Notes: generated by a model not told the origin, from the letters alone. Positions 1-10,720 are shown, numbered from the stretch's first letter. The stretch is DNA of 64,000 bases from Leclercia adecarboxylata (GCF_006171285.1 NZ_CP040889.1:3038001-3102000); one strand, 5' to 3'. A program made the numbers and translations.

Positions 1-2595
<2,595 letters not shown>

Positions 2596-2696
2596 TTATT
2601 CGATTAGATGGGGTAATTAGCTAGGGTTTATTAGATGTGTTCATTAATCAAATGGTACTGGTTCTGGGTATCATCAAAAGGCTCTATTCTTTTCGT

Positions 2697-2726
2697 AAGG
2701 GATGCAGATATTTATCTGCATCCCTT
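2697..2726. terminator. Perfect 14-bp inverted repeat at the end of the PTS operon
   Basis: AAGGGATGCAGATA and its exact complement are separated by only TT. The element sits 50 nt downstream of the last PTS gene and upstream of the reductase start. Neither flank has a clear T-run, so it may be a 3'-end hairpin that protects the mRNA or a factor-dependent terminator. A regulator site is an alternative. Confidence 0.5.
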
Positions 2727-2775
2727 AAATAAGCCCATAATTTACTCAGCTGGTTATTTGTGGTGACGTATATAC

Positions 2776-3882
2776 TTAGCTTATTTTGATGTCATCCAGG
2801 TTAATATCCTCCTCTTCATGATCATTGTTTATGACAACATCCCGAGGAACATCTTTTTTGATAACTGCATAGACAGTCGCTGTGACCAATATATTAACCA
2901 GTAATGCCATAATACCCGCCATTGGGTGTGACATTGTTGGAATCATTAAAACGCCGCCAAAAGGGACGGTTGCATCTGCGCCATATACCATGGTGATGGC
3001 ACCGCCACAGGCACCACCAATTGCAGCAGCCGCAATACCGCGAACGATGTCATTCATCACTATGGGTATAGATCCTTCAACAATATTGACTACCCCCATA
3101 GGAACCGCCGATTTTAACATTTCGATCTCTTCGTTATTGTAGATGTTTTTGCGAAGAAGTTTGGCGATAAAGAATGCAAGCCCGAAACCGATAGGTGTTG
3201 CAGTGTTAACTAACTGCAGAGCCGTAATGGGCTCATTTATACCTTGCGCCTGAAGCGTTAAAACGAATGCAAAGCACGTTTTATTGATCGGCCCGCCAAA
3301 GTCAATGATACATAGCGCTCCAATAACAGCACCTAAGAGTAAATTAGATGAAGTCCCCATACTTCTCAGGAAAGATGTCAGCGCATCGGTAAAAATACCA
3401 ATCGGCGTACCGATGATATAGACCATGATTAACGCACTGAGAATCGATGCAAAAAAGGGCACAATCAGTGTCGGCATTAAGCCCCGGGCCCAGTCCGGGA
3501 CCTTCATATTTTTAATGATAGCAAGGGCGATATAGCCTGAAATGTAGCCCCCGATCATGCCTCCGATAAAACCTGCACCAATGGCGTTAGCAGCCAGACC
3601 TACGACAAAACCGGGTGCAATGCCGGGCTTGCCTGCAATCGAGCCAGAAATACCGATGGCAATCACGACGGGTAATAGTCCGAGCGCCTTGGCTCCCATG
3701 GTTGCCAGGGCCTGCCACAGATCAAACTCACCGGGTACTAAAGCGTCCTGAACCGTACCCCCAAGACCCATACCGATAGCAATAATAAATCCAGCGCCAC
3801 ACACTATGGGAATTAAGAACGAGATAGCAGTTAGCAGATGACCTTTAGGATTCGCTGCTTTCCATATTTCTTTTATATTCAT
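2776..3882 (-). CDS. PTS EIIC, fructose-type (membrane permease)
   Basis: A 368-residue polytopic membrane protein starting MNIKEIWKAANPKGHLLTAISFLIP, the opening typical of fructose-family EIIC domains. Several hydrophobic Gly/Ala-rich membrane segments follow (residues ~14-35, ~55-110, ~140-165, ~180-215, ~285-345), with a short acidic cytoplasmic tail. It should carry the sugar across the inner membrane while the adjacent EIIB phosphorylates it. It is the last gene of the minus-strand operon, 43 nt after EIIB, with AAGGGCG 7 nt before its ATG. The sugar is not given by the sequence; the epimerase in the operon suggests a ketose such as allulose. Confidence 0.88.
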   Translation of the reverse strand: MNIKEIWKAANPKGHLLTAISFLIPIVCGAGFIIAIGMGLGGTVQDALVPGEFDLWQALATMGAKALGLLPVVIAIGISGSIAGKPGIAPGFVVGLAANAIGAGFIGGMIGGYISGYIALAIIKNMKVPDWARGLMPTLIVPFFASILSALIMVYIIGTPIGIFTDALTSFLRSMGTSSNLLLGAVIGALCIIDFGGPINKTCFAFVLTLQAQGINEPITALQLVNTATPIGFGLAFFIAKLLRKNIYNNEEIEMLKSAVPMGVVNIVEGSIPIVMNDIVRGIAAAAIGGACGGAITMVYGADATVPFGGVLMIPTMSHPMAGIMALLVNILVTATVYAVIKKDVPRDVVINNDHEEEDINLDDIKIS

Positions 3883-3925
3883 AAATTACGCCCTTTAATT
3901 TATAGAGGATACGCACAGGTAAAAG

Positions 3926-4237
3926 TTATGAATTCACTAATTCACCGAGCTTTTCAATAAGCTTGTTGGGAGATTTCACAGCCATTTCCGTTGGAACTTT
4001 TACTATTCTCTTTCCGGCGAACCGTTCTTCTCCAGATACCTGAACATCAGCGGCGAGCAGCACAATATCGGCCTGGGCAATTTCTTCAGCGGTTAAAGCG
4101 TTCTCGATACCAATAGTTCCTTGCGTTTCAATTTTGACATTGTGACCCGCTTTTTTTGCTGCAGTTTCAATTTTCTTTTGGGCAATATAGGTATGCGCAA
4201 TCCCTACGGTACAGGCGGTAATTCCGACAATATTCAT
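3926..4237 (-). CDS. PTS EIIB, fructose-type
   Basis: A 103-residue cytoplasmic phosphotransfer domain. The phospho-accepting cysteine is Cys9 in GITACTVGIAHTYIAQ, a variant of the usual CPTGIAHT loop in which Pro-Thr is replaced by Thr-Val. The ATG at 4237 was chosen because AAGG lies 8 nt upstream; a GTG three codons earlier overlaps that ribosome site and is unlikely. It takes phosphate from the preceding EIIA and passes it to sugar bound by the following EIIC. Length fits a stand-alone fructose-type IIB. Confidence 0.88.
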   Translation of the reverse strand: MNIVGITACTVGIAHTYIAQKKIETAAKKAGHNVKIETQGTIGIENALTAEEIAQADIVLLAADVQVSGEERFAGKRIVKVPTEMAVKSPNKLIEKLGELVNS

Positions 4238-4286
4238 CTCTTTCACCTTGATTTATTTAATGGTAAGCAGTTACACAACCCATTTT

Positions 4287-4760
4287 TTAAACGCCAGCAC
4301 CTTCGCTTTCAGCATTTAAAAGATCAATAATTCTCTGAGGGTCATTCTCTTGCAGTAATTTATCAATAATCTCTTCATCCGCCAGCGAGCCAGAAACATG
4401 AGCCAGCAGCCGAATATGGGTCGCATTCTGATCGACTAAGCACACCGCAAATAAAATAATGCATCGGACATCACTGCCATCCATGGTTTCCCAGGGAATA
4501 TCATGTTGGGTTCGTCCGATTGCCAGTGCCGTCCGCGCTACGCCGGAAGATTTGCCGTGCGGGATTGCAATATGATTTTCAAACCCGGTTGAATCCAGTT
4601 CTTCACGAAGCCAGACATCTTTCAAAAAATCAGCTTTATTAATGACGGCGCCATCCTGCACCAGGAGATCCGTTAATTCTTCAATGGCCTCTTCTTTCGT
4701 TTTTGCCGCCATATTTAATTTGATGTTTTTTACATTAAGTACATGAGAAATATCCATCAT
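4287..4760 (-). CDS. PTS EIIA, fructose/mannitol type
   Basis: A 157-residue EIIA domain. The phosphorylated histidine is His68 in HIAIPHGKSSGV, followed by ALAIGR and an LFAVCLVDQ strand as expected for the fructose/mannitol EIIA fold. It accepts phosphate from HPr. The gene begins with two ATG codons; the second, at 4757, has the better spacing to GAAGG. It is the first gene of the second PTS in the operon and is separated from the epimerase gene by an unusually long 179-nt gap that contains an inverted repeat, so it may have its own promoter or processing site. Confidence 0.88.
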   Translation of the reverse strand: MMDISHVLNVKNIKLNMAAKTKEEAIEELTDLLVQDGAVINKADFLKDVWLREELDSTGFENHIAIPHGKSSGVARTALAIGRTQHDIPWETMDGSDVRCIILFAVCLVDQNATHIRLLAHVSGSLADEEIIDKLLQENDPQRIIDLLNAESEGAGV

Positions 4761-4790
4761 CGACCTTCGTTAAAATAAAGTCAGGGTTAA

Positions 4791-4821
4791 TTATCAAAGT
4801 GCATAGATTTCACCTTGATAA
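4791..4821. repeat. Intercistronic inverted repeat between epimerase and second PTS
   Basis: TTATCAAaGTG and CACcTTGATAA form 11-bp arms with one mismatch around a 9-nt loop. The pair lies about 30 nt upstream of the second EIIA gene, inside the 179-nt gap of an otherwise tightly packed operon. It could be an mRNA stem-loop that sets the expression ratio of the two PTS halves, or an operator. There is no T-run. Confidence 0.5.
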
Positions 4822-4939
4822 TAAATGAGGTACAGCACTCTCAACCGTAAAAATCAGGCGCGAGGGCAAAGAGACAGACCGGTTAAATAGACTCTTGGTC
4901 CTGCGCGATGGCTCAATACGGCTGAGCGCGCTGCAATTT

Positions 4940-5617
4940 TCAGGCAGCGACTTCGCGCTGGTAGATATCGACCATTTTATCCCAGGCATCGCTGACATTA
5001 TCCGCCAGCGAGAACAGGCCCGATGTTCCCACAATAAAGACGTCGACGCCGGACTGGGAGATGACATTAAAGGTCTTCTCGTTGCAGGAGCCGTCAATTT
5101 CCGTCAGGTAGTGGTAACCATGCGCTTCGCGCATCGCAATCAGTTGTTTGATTTTGTTGAGTGATTCTGGAATAAATTTCTGCCCCGCATAGCCTGGATC
5201 AACCGACATGACGGTTACTTTATCCAGCAGGTGCGCGTACTCTTTAATAGCATCCGCTGGAGTAGCCGGGTTCAAAACCACGCCACAGCGGCGACCAGCA
5301 TCTTTAATCTGGTTCAGCAGACGGAAGATTTTGTTATTCGCCGTCTCCGGATGGAAGCTGATAATATCTGCCCCTGCATCAATACACATTGGAATAATAT
5401 CTTCCGGGTGATTCACCATCAGATGCACATCAATTGGCACATCGGTAATTTTCTTCAGGTTTTCGATAAAGAACGGTGATAGCGTAATATTCTTGACATA
5501 GCTACCGTCCATAATATCAACGTGATAAAAATCAGCCCGACCATTCATTGCTGTAATTTGTTCTCTGAACTGCGTTAAATCCATACACATTAACGAGGGC
5601 GAAAATTTAGCTGCCAT
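4940..5617 (-). CDS. D-allulose-6-phosphate 3-epimerase (AlsE-like)
   Basis: A 225-residue TIM-barrel sugar-phosphate epimerase of the ribulose-phosphate epimerase superfamily. The opening FSPSLMCMDL and the block EIDGSCNEKTF resemble E. coli AlsE more than housekeeping Rpe. Metal and catalytic residues are in place: His32 and Asp34 (YHVDIMDG), His65 (DVHLMV) and Asp175 (EIDGSC); the phosphate-binding VGTSGLF is near the end. AlsE converts D-allulose 6-phosphate to D-fructose 6-phosphate. Here it lies between two complete PTS systems, so a likely route is PTS uptake giving a ketohexose 6-phosphate, then epimerisation. It has a strong GGAGGTGAGGT ribosome site. Action on another ketose phosphate cannot be excluded. 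Confidence 0.82.
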   Translation of the reverse strand: MAAKFSPSLMCMDLTQFREQITAMNGRADFYHVDIMDGSYVKNITLSPFFIENLKKITDVPIDVHLMVNHPEDIIPMCIDAGADIISFHPETANNKIFRLLNQIKDAGRRCGVVLNPATPADAIKEYAHLLDKVTVMSVDPGYAGQKFIPESLNKIKQLIAMREAHGYHYLTEIDGSCNEKTFNVISQSGVDVFIVGTSGLFSLADNVSDAWDKMVDIYQREVAA

Positions 5618-5639
5618 ACCTCACCTCCAGAAGAGTTAA

Positions 5640-6902
5640 TTAGTTAAACAGTGACACGACATGCCCAAGAATGATGCCAACAACGCCGAAGTCTGCATCG
5701 CCAAAGGTGGTGGATGCAAAGCCAAGGTCGCCCATCAGAGGCAGCAAAATCGCAGGCAAAAATGAAATCAGCAGACCGTGAGCGAATGCACCCACCACCG
5801 CGCCGCGCCGACCGCCGCAGATGTTGCCGTAAACGCCCGCCGTCGCGCCGCAGAAGAAGTGCGGCACCAGGCCGGGAACGATGACGCTTAAGCCAAAGAG
5901 TGGACACAGGAACATGCTCACCAGACCGGCTGCAAAGCTTGACAGAAATCCGACGATCACCGCGTTCGGGGCGAATGGAAAGACGGTAGGGCAGTCGAGC
6001 GCCGGTTTGGCATCTTTCACCAGCTTGTCGGCGATGCCTTTAAAGGCCGGAACAATTTCGGCAATAATCATGCGCACACCCGCGAGGATGATCCACACGC
6101 CTGCCGCGAAGGTCAGCGACTGAATAATGGCGAAGATGATAAAGTTCTGACCGCCGCTGATGCTGGTTTCAACGAACTCTTTGCCTGCTATCAGGACCAG
6201 AATCACGAACAGGATCATCATTGTCAGCGAAATGGCGACGGAGGAGTCACGCAGGAAGTTCAGCGATTTCGGGACCTTCAGCTCTTCAATCGACGGACTG
6301 CCTTTACCGATCGCTTTCCCCACCAGCGCCGACAGCAGATAGCCGGTTGAACCAAAGTGGCCCAGCGCCAGGTCATCAGTACCAGTAATTTTGCGTGTGA
6401 ACGGCTGCAGAATAGCCGGAGAGACCACCATCATGATGCCGAGGATCACCGCCCCTACCAGTACCACCCAAAACGGCGACAGACCGCCGACAGAGAGGAT
6501 GACAGCCAGCATTGCCGACATATAGAGCGTGTGGTGCCCCGTCAGGAAGATGTACTTCAGCGGCGTGATACGGGCAAGGACGATGTTAAACAACATCCCC
6601 AGCACCATGATCATTGCCGTCGCGGTGCCGTAGTTTTTCTGCGCCAGCGCTGCCATGGCGTCGGTATTGGGTACCACCCCCTGAATATGGAAGGAATGCT
6701 CAAACAGTTGGCTAAAGGTTGTTAACGTCGTGGCGACAATCGCCGCCCCGGATGTTAATATCACAAAACCCATAATGGTTTTGAGGGTTCCGGAAATAAC
6801 TTCGGAAATGGCTTTTTTCTGCAATAATAAGCCGATCAGGGAAAACAGACCGACCAGTATTGCTGGTGTACCCAACACATCATGAATAATAAACTGCAGC
6901 AT
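5640..6902 (-). CDS. PTS EIIC, L-ascorbate (UlaA/SgaT) family
   Basis: A 420-residue polytopic membrane protein with the UlaA/SgaT pattern: LGTPAILVGLFSLIGLLLQKK near the start, the FLTGHHTLYMSAML motif around residue 120, LGHFGSTGYLLSALVG near 180 and a C-terminal PHFFCGATAGVYGNICGG segment. Members phosphorylate and import L-ascorbate or related sugars, but many homologues have unknown substrates. No ascorbate genes (ulaD-G type lactonase, decarboxylase or 4-epimerase) are present, so ascorbate is unlikely here. Co-directional with its EIIB (31-nt gap) and with the epimerase (22-nt gap). Confidence 0.88.
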   Translation of the reverse strand: MLQFIIHDVLGTPAILVGLFSLIGLLLQKKAISEVISGTLKTIMGFVILTSGAAIVATTLTTFSQLFEHSFHIQGVVPNTDAMAALAQKNYGTATAMIMVLGMLFNIVLARITPLKYIFLTGHHTLYMSAMLAVILSVGGLSPFWVVLVGAVILGIMMVVSPAILQPFTRKITGTDDLALGHFGSTGYLLSALVGKAIGKGSPSIEELKVPKSLNFLRDSSVAISLTMMILFVILVLIAGKEFVETSISGGQNFIIFAIIQSLTFAAGVWIILAGVRMIIAEIVPAFKGIADKLVKDAKPALDCPTVFPFAPNAVIVGFLSSFAAGLVSMFLCPLFGLSVIVPGLVPHFFCGATAGVYGNICGGRRGAVVGAFAHGLLISFLPAILLPLMGDLGFASTTFGDADFGVVGIILGHVVSLFN

Positions 6903-6933
6903 AGAATGACTCCGTAAGGCCGCAAATAATTAA

Positions 6934-7200
6934 TCAGAGATTTTCGGAAAGAATTTCTTTGATTTTATTGTTATCCAGCAGATTAGATAAACCAAATACC
7001 TGTGCAGAATGGTTTGACAAATGTTCAGCAATATCTCTGGCGCTAAGAATAATATCGGCCGTTTCGCTTTTTGCTGACGTCAGATCGGTATGGGAAACCT
7101 CGGCTTCTTTATTCAGCTCTTTAATTATTTTTTTTACGTTCATTTCAACGATAAAACTGCTGCCTAAACCGTTACCGCAAACAATCAGAACTTTTTTCAT
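6934..7200 (-). CDS. PTS EIIB, ascorbate/galactitol type
   Basis: An 88-residue EIIB domain beginning MKKVLIVCGNGLGSSFIVE, with the phospho-accepting Cys8 in the CGNGLGSS loop. Length and motif fit stand-alone IIB proteins of the UlaB type. It starts 7 nt after EIIA, with GAGG just upstream of the ATG. It relays phosphate from the EIIA at 7208-7651 to the UlaA-type EIIC that follows. Confidence 0.88.
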   Translation of the reverse strand: MKKVLIVCGNGLGSSFIVEMNVKKIIKELNKEAEVSHTDLTSAKSETADIILSARDIAEHLSNHSAQVFGLSNLLDNNKIKEILSENL

Positions 7201-7207
7201 CTCTACC

Positions 7208-7651
7208 TCACTGCCCGTTGATAACGGTCTGAATTGATTCCATTGATGATGCCTTCAGCAGTGCTGAGAGTCGTTCATCATCGCTAAAAATGTCCGCCAG
7301 GGCTGTAATCATATTGATGTGCTCATCTCCCGAAAGCGCACATAACATAATCACAACGTAAATAGGGTCATTCTCTTCTGCGGCAAAAGAAACGCCTTGT
7401 TTAATATGTAAAAGCGATAGCCCGTTTTTAATTGCTCCTTGTTCCGGGCGAGCATGAGGCATCGCCAGGCCAGGTGCCAGAACATAATAAGGACCAAGTT
7501 CCCGGTGGCTGTTAAAAATGGCTTGAATATAGTCTTCAGTGATCGTCTCTTTCGCCAATAAGGGTTGAGCCGATAATGTAATGGCCTGTTTCCAGTCGCT
7601 AACTGAATCTACAATCTGGATATTTTCTGCAGGTAACCATCTCGTAATCAT
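7208..7651 (-). CDS. PTS EIIA, ascorbate (UlaC) / mannitol-type fold
   Basis: A 147-residue EIIA domain. The phosphorylated histidine is His66 in PGLAMPHARPEQG, the signature of the UlaC/SgaA group, followed by SLLHIKQGV. It is the first gene of the seven-gene minus-strand operon EIIA-EIIB-EIIC-epimerase-EIIA-EIIB-EIIC and lies divergent from the LacI-type regulator. Its promoter region (7652-7872) holds two similar palindromes and a CRP-like site, so it is probably repressed by that regulator and subject to catabolite control. Confidence 0.88.
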   Translation of the reverse strand: MITRWLPAENIQIVDSVSDWKQAITLSAQPLLAKETITEDYIQAIFNSHRELGPYYVLAPGLAMPHARPEQGAIKNGLSLLHIKQGVSFAAEENDPIYVVIMLCALSGDEHINMITALADIFSDDERLSALLKASSMESIQTVINGQ

Positions 7652-7709
7652 AAATACCCCGATAGCGTTGAAAGTGGGACTACTATAGTGGAATGTTTTC
7701 GTGGCTTAC

Positions 7710-7725
7710 CGTGATCATTCTCTCA
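7710..7725. promoter_or_regulatory. Possible CRP site upstream of the PTS operon
   Basis: CGTGA-TCATTC-TCTCA matches the CRP consensus TGTGA-N6-TCACA at 8 of 10 conserved positions. It lies about 60 nt upstream of the first EIIA codon and next to the first operator. A catabolite-controlled PTS operon would be expected to have such a site. Confidence 0.4.
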
Positions 7726-7727
7726 AA

Positions 7728-7739
7728 GTTAGCGCTAAC
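7728..7739. promoter_or_regulatory. Operator 1 for the divergent LacI/GntR-type regulator
   Basis: GTTAGCGCTAAC is a perfect 12-bp palindrome with a central CG, the type of symmetric site bound by LacI-family dimers. A second near-copy lies with its centre 34 bp away. Both are in the divergent control region between the PTS operon and the regulator gene. Confidence 0.65.
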
Positions 7740-7761
7740 ATGGATGAATGTTAAAATTATT

Positions 7762-7773
7762 GTTACCGCTAAC
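7762..7773. promoter_or_regulatory. Operator 2 for the divergent LacI/GntR-type regulator
   Basis: GTTACCGCTAAC differs from operator 1 at one base and keeps the outer GTTA and TAAC arms. GntR-type members of the LacI family recognise very similar GTTACC-containing sites, which agrees with the regulator encoded next door. Confidence 0.6.
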
Positions 7774-7872
7774 TTTGCTAATCAAACTTATCATTACTTT
7801 TCAGTTGTGCAATGCGCAAAACGCTAAACATCAATTACAATGGCTGCCCATTCAGGCGAGAGGAGGACATCA

Positions 7873-8925
7873 GTGCAGACCTTAGAAGCGGACGATAGCG
7901 GGAGAGAAAAACGCAGAAAAAACACCGGTAAAATCACGCTCGCTGAAGTTGCTAAACTGGTCGGCGTTAGCACGATGACCGTGTCGCGCGCGTTACGTAT
8001 GCCTGAAAAAGTGAATCCTGAACTGCGCACCCGTATTGAAGCGGCGGTGAGCGAGTTGGGCTATGTGCCAAACCTGCAGGCCCGTAGCCTTGCCTCTGCT
8101 GACTCCAGCCTGGTGATGGGCGTGGTTCCCTCTTTTTCCTCCCCGGGCTTTCTTGCCGTCTCCGAAACGCTGCAGACCGTGCTCGGGACCCAGGGCTACA
8201 GCATGATGTTTATCGAGTCCGGCCAGGGGGGGCAGAGTGAAGAGAATGCGTTTGCGCAAATGCTCGCCTACAACCCGGCGGCGATTGTCCAGTTCAATAT
8301 TGATAACATCAGCAGTTGCTCGCAAATGATAAGTAACACTGGCGTGCCGGTGGTGGAGATTGGTGCCATCAATCGCGACGCAAGCTGGGTCAGCATTGGC
8401 GTTGACTACGCTGCAGCCATCAAAAAACTGGTCACGTCGCTGGTACAGGCCGGATACAAAAATATCGGTCTGCTTTGTACTGCCTCCAATAACATTATGT
8501 TTCGCCAGGTACTGAGCGGTTGGAACAGCGCTATGCTCTCGGTTAACAACTCCCCGCATCGCGTGGTTACTTCTCACCTGCCAGCGGGTATTACAACCGG
8601 TTTGAACCTGCTGGGCGATATTCGTATCACCTGGCCTGAGCTGGATGCCCTGATTTGTACATCTGATGAAATTGCCTGCGGCTGCATTATGGCCTGCAAC
8701 GGTGCGGGGCAAAAAGTGCCCGACGCGCTGGCATTGGCAAGTTTGAGTGGAGGGACCCTTGCAGCGGTTTGCTCCCCGGCTCTGACTGCGGTCGAATTCC
8801 CCTGGAGTGAAACGGGAACTGTGGCAGGAAAAACGTTGCTGGATCTGCTGGCGGATAAATCGACAGATAAAGTCATTGAATTACCTTCAACTTTACAAGT
8901 TCGTGCCAGCACAAGAAAACAATAG
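7873..8925 (+). CDS. LacI-family (GntR-like) transcriptional regulator of the PTS operon
   Basis: A 350-residue regulator. The N-terminal helix-turn-helix is clear (ITLAEVAKLVGVSTMTVSRALR, residues ~20-42), followed by the hinge GYVPNLQARSLAS and a periplasmic-binding-protein-like effector domain. The order of motifs resembles the gluconate repressor GntR branch. The GTG at 7873 was chosen because a perfect AGGAGG ends 6 nt before it; an in-frame ATG 11 codons upstream has no such site. It is divergent from the PTS operon, with two matching operators between, and most likely represses it until a sugar phosphate or sugar binds. The inducer is unknown. Confidence 0.9.
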   Translation: MQTLEADDSGREKRRKNTGKITLAEVAKLVGVSTMTVSRALRMPEKVNPELRTRIEAAVSELGYVPNLQARSLASADSSLVMGVVPSFSSPGFLAVSETLQTVLGTQGYSMMFIESGQGGQSEENAFAQMLAYNPAAIVQFNIDNISSCSQMISNTGVPVVEIGAINRDASWVSIGVDYAAAIKKLVTSLVQAGYKNIGLLCTASNNIMFRQVLSGWNSAMLSVNNSPHRVVTSHLPAGITTGLNLLGDIRITWPELDALICTSDEIACGCIMACNGAGQKVPDALALASLSGGTLAAVCSPALTAVEFPWSETGTVAGKTLLDLLADKSTDKVIELPSTLQVRASTRKQ

Positions 8926-8946
8926 GGCGATTAACATTACTGATTT

Positions 8947-8974
8947 GTTATCCCGCCAGATACGGCAGGATAAC
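8947..8974. terminator. Stem-loop after the LacI-type regulator gene
   Basis: GTTATCCcGCC and GGCaGGATAAC pair over 11 bp with one mismatch around a 6-nt loop. It sits 21 nt after the stop codon and before the convergent hydrolase gene. No T-run follows, so termination is inferred from position. Confidence 0.4.
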
Positions 8975-9038
8975 TGTTGGTCACCGGGCGTCGGCATGAG
9001 AGTGTCGGGCTGATTCTCTCTGTTGATAACATCTTGCC

Positions 9039-10103
9039 CTACTGCAGATCTTTTTCCTTCAAAAATTGACTAACCAAATCAGCAATCTGCACATTATTTA
9101 AATCAGAGAACGGGAAGTGGGTATTACCTTTTATCCCTACTTCAGGCAGATGCGTCACCGTCACATCCCCCCCATGCTTGTTCACCACATCACGCCACTC
9201 GCGAGCCATCGCCAGACGTACGCGCCAGCTGTCCTGCGCGGGCATGGCGACAGGTTTATCCGGTATGTTATCGCCGTAAATAATCAGAATCGGGATTTTG
9301 GTCAGAGCCATAAACTGCTCCATCGGCACTGGCTCACCCTTAAGCGTGTCGAACGCGCTTGGCATAGGGGCTGGGAGTTCTTTTTCCGGGAAGACAAAGC
9401 TGCTGCCAGGCTCAAAGGCGACAATGGCTTTGACCTTGTCATTTTTCATCGCCGTGTACCAGCCTGGTCCGCCACCCTGAGAGTGAGTGAAGAGGATAGC
9501 GGGGCCGGATTTATCCACGACGGCGGACATTGCATCAGAGATGACATTGATATCAAACGGCCCGGTGTTTGGGGTCATCTGACGGAAATACTGATTCAGT
9601 GCTTCTTTGTCGTGAGAGAACTGAACGCCCTTAAAATACTCTGGCCACACGCCAACGCGGAACTGGTTGAACCACATTTGTTCATCCGGTTTAGGCGTAA
9701 CAGTACCTTCTACCGTCGTACGTCCGGCGCTGCCCCGACGCGGCTGATCGACAAGATAAGTTGAGAACCCGCGACGCAGGAAGATGTTCTGGAACCCTTC
9801 GCGACCATCCGGGGTGCTTTCCCAGGTGCGGGAGAACTGACCCGCGCCGTGCATCATGACGATAGGGTATTTATGCGGATTCTCCGGGATTTGGTAGAAC
9901 ACAGAGGCATGATCGCCATGGTAAGTTTGGCCAGCTGAGTCCAGCGGCTTTTTCGCGTCAAATGTTCCTGGTGCGGTGATAATAGCGCCACCAGCAGAAA
10001 AGCTTCCTTGTTCCTGAATGACCAGCGGCTCGGCATAGACCGACTGAGCCACCAGGCCACCCGCCATCATGCAGATGGCCAGCGTTTTTAACATTGTCTT
10101 CAA
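9039..10103 (-). CDS. Exported alpha/beta hydrolase
   Basis: A 354-residue protein with an N-terminal signal peptide (cleavage predicted after SVYA, residue ~24). The alpha/beta-hydrolase fold is shown by VMMHGAGQFSRTW (oxyanion strand, ~residue 82), LFTHSQGGGPGW with nucleophile Ser in GHSQGG-like THSQGG, an acid region near ILIIYGDNIPD and a late His in KGNTHFPFSD. Probably a periplasmic esterase or lactonase; the substrate is unknown. A TTG at 10103 has GAGGAA 7 nt upstream and is the likely start; the ATG three codons later lacks good spacing. Last gene of a compact minus-strand set with a flavodoxin, a carboxymuconolactone decarboxylase-like protein and a cupin. Confidence 0.82.
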   Translation of the reverse strand: MKTMLKTLAICMMAGGLVAQSVYAEPLVIQEQGSFSAGGAIITAPGTFDAKKPLDSAGQTYHGDHASVFYQIPENPHKYPIVMMHGAGQFSRTWESTPDGREGFQNIFLRRGFSTYLVDQPRRGSAGRTTVEGTVTPKPDEQMWFNQFRVGVWPEYFKGVQFSHDKEALNQYFRQMTPNTGPFDINVISDAMSAVVDKSGPAILFTHSQGGGPGWYTAMKNDKVKAIVAFEPGSSFVFPEKELPAPMPSAFDTLKGEPVPMEQFMALTKIPILIIYGDNIPDKPVAMPAQDSWRVRLAMAREWRDVVNKHGGDVTVTHLPEVGIKGNTHFPFSDLNNVQIADLVSQFLKEKDLQ

Positions 10104-10126
10104 GGGTATTTCCTCTTATTAATTAA

Positions 10127-10711
10127 TCAGCTGCGTATCGTCTCTAACCAATTAGTTACCGTTTCAGTGGTTCGTCGCTCCTGGTCGCATTCAATAACCA
10201 GCGGTTTTTCCCGACGCGCCGTTGGGGCAAGACGGGTAAGGATGTCGTCGCTGTCTCCTTTACCGTAGCCACCGTGAGTAATGAAGGGGATGAGTAATTT
10301 GCCCGCAAGGTTGTGGCTGCTGAGAAATGCTTGCACGACAGGCGGCACGCTGGTCCCCCAGATCGGAAAGCCTAAATACAGGGTCTCGTAGCGTGAGATA
10401 TCTGCAACGCTATTTTTTAATGCCGGTTTGACTCCCCGCTCACGCTCTTTTTTCGCCTGTTCAACGGTCTGAAAATAGTCTTCCGGATAAGGCGTAGCCG
10501 GTTCGATTTCAAACAGATCGGTATTCAGGCTGCGGTGAATGACGCCCGCAATCACCCGTGTATTTCCGCTGCGGGAAAAGTACGCCACCAGAACACGGCT
10601 TTTACCCTGCACGTTTGCGGTTCCGGTCGCAGCTGAGGCAAAAGAAACGTTCGCCAGCGTCAGCCCGGCAAGTGCGGTGATTAACATTCTGCGGTTGGGA
10701 TCATGCTCCAT
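10127..10711 (-). CDS. Exported flavodoxin-family protein
   Basis: A 194-residue flavodoxin-like protein with the FMN phosphate loop AYFSRSGNTRVIA (residues ~44-56) and FPIWGTSVPP (residues ~125-134). The N-terminus NRRMLITALAGLTLANVSFASA contains a twin arginine before a hydrophobic stretch, which suggests export of the folded, FMN-loaded protein by the Tat pathway; the match to the full Tat consensus is only partial. It starts 9 nt after the preceding gene with an AGGAG ribosome site. It may act as a quinone or other reductase in the periplasm. Function within the set is not known. Confidence 0.82.
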   Translation of the reverse strand: MEHDPNRRMLITALAGLTLANVSFASAATGTANVQGKSRVLVAYFSRSGNTRVIAGVIHRSLNTDLFEIEPATPYPEDYFQTVEQAKKERERGVKPALKNSVADISRYETLYLGFPIWGTSVPPVVQAFLSSHNLAGKLLIPFITHGGYGKGDSDDILTRLAPTARREKPLVIECDQERRTTETVTNWLETIRS

Positions 10712-10720
10712 AATCCACTC

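Noticed and set aside
5640..7651. L-ascorbate PTS (ulaABC)
   Set aside because: The transporter family fits, but the ula catabolic genes (lactonase, decarboxylase, 3- and 4-epimerases) are missing and the only enzyme is AlsE-like.
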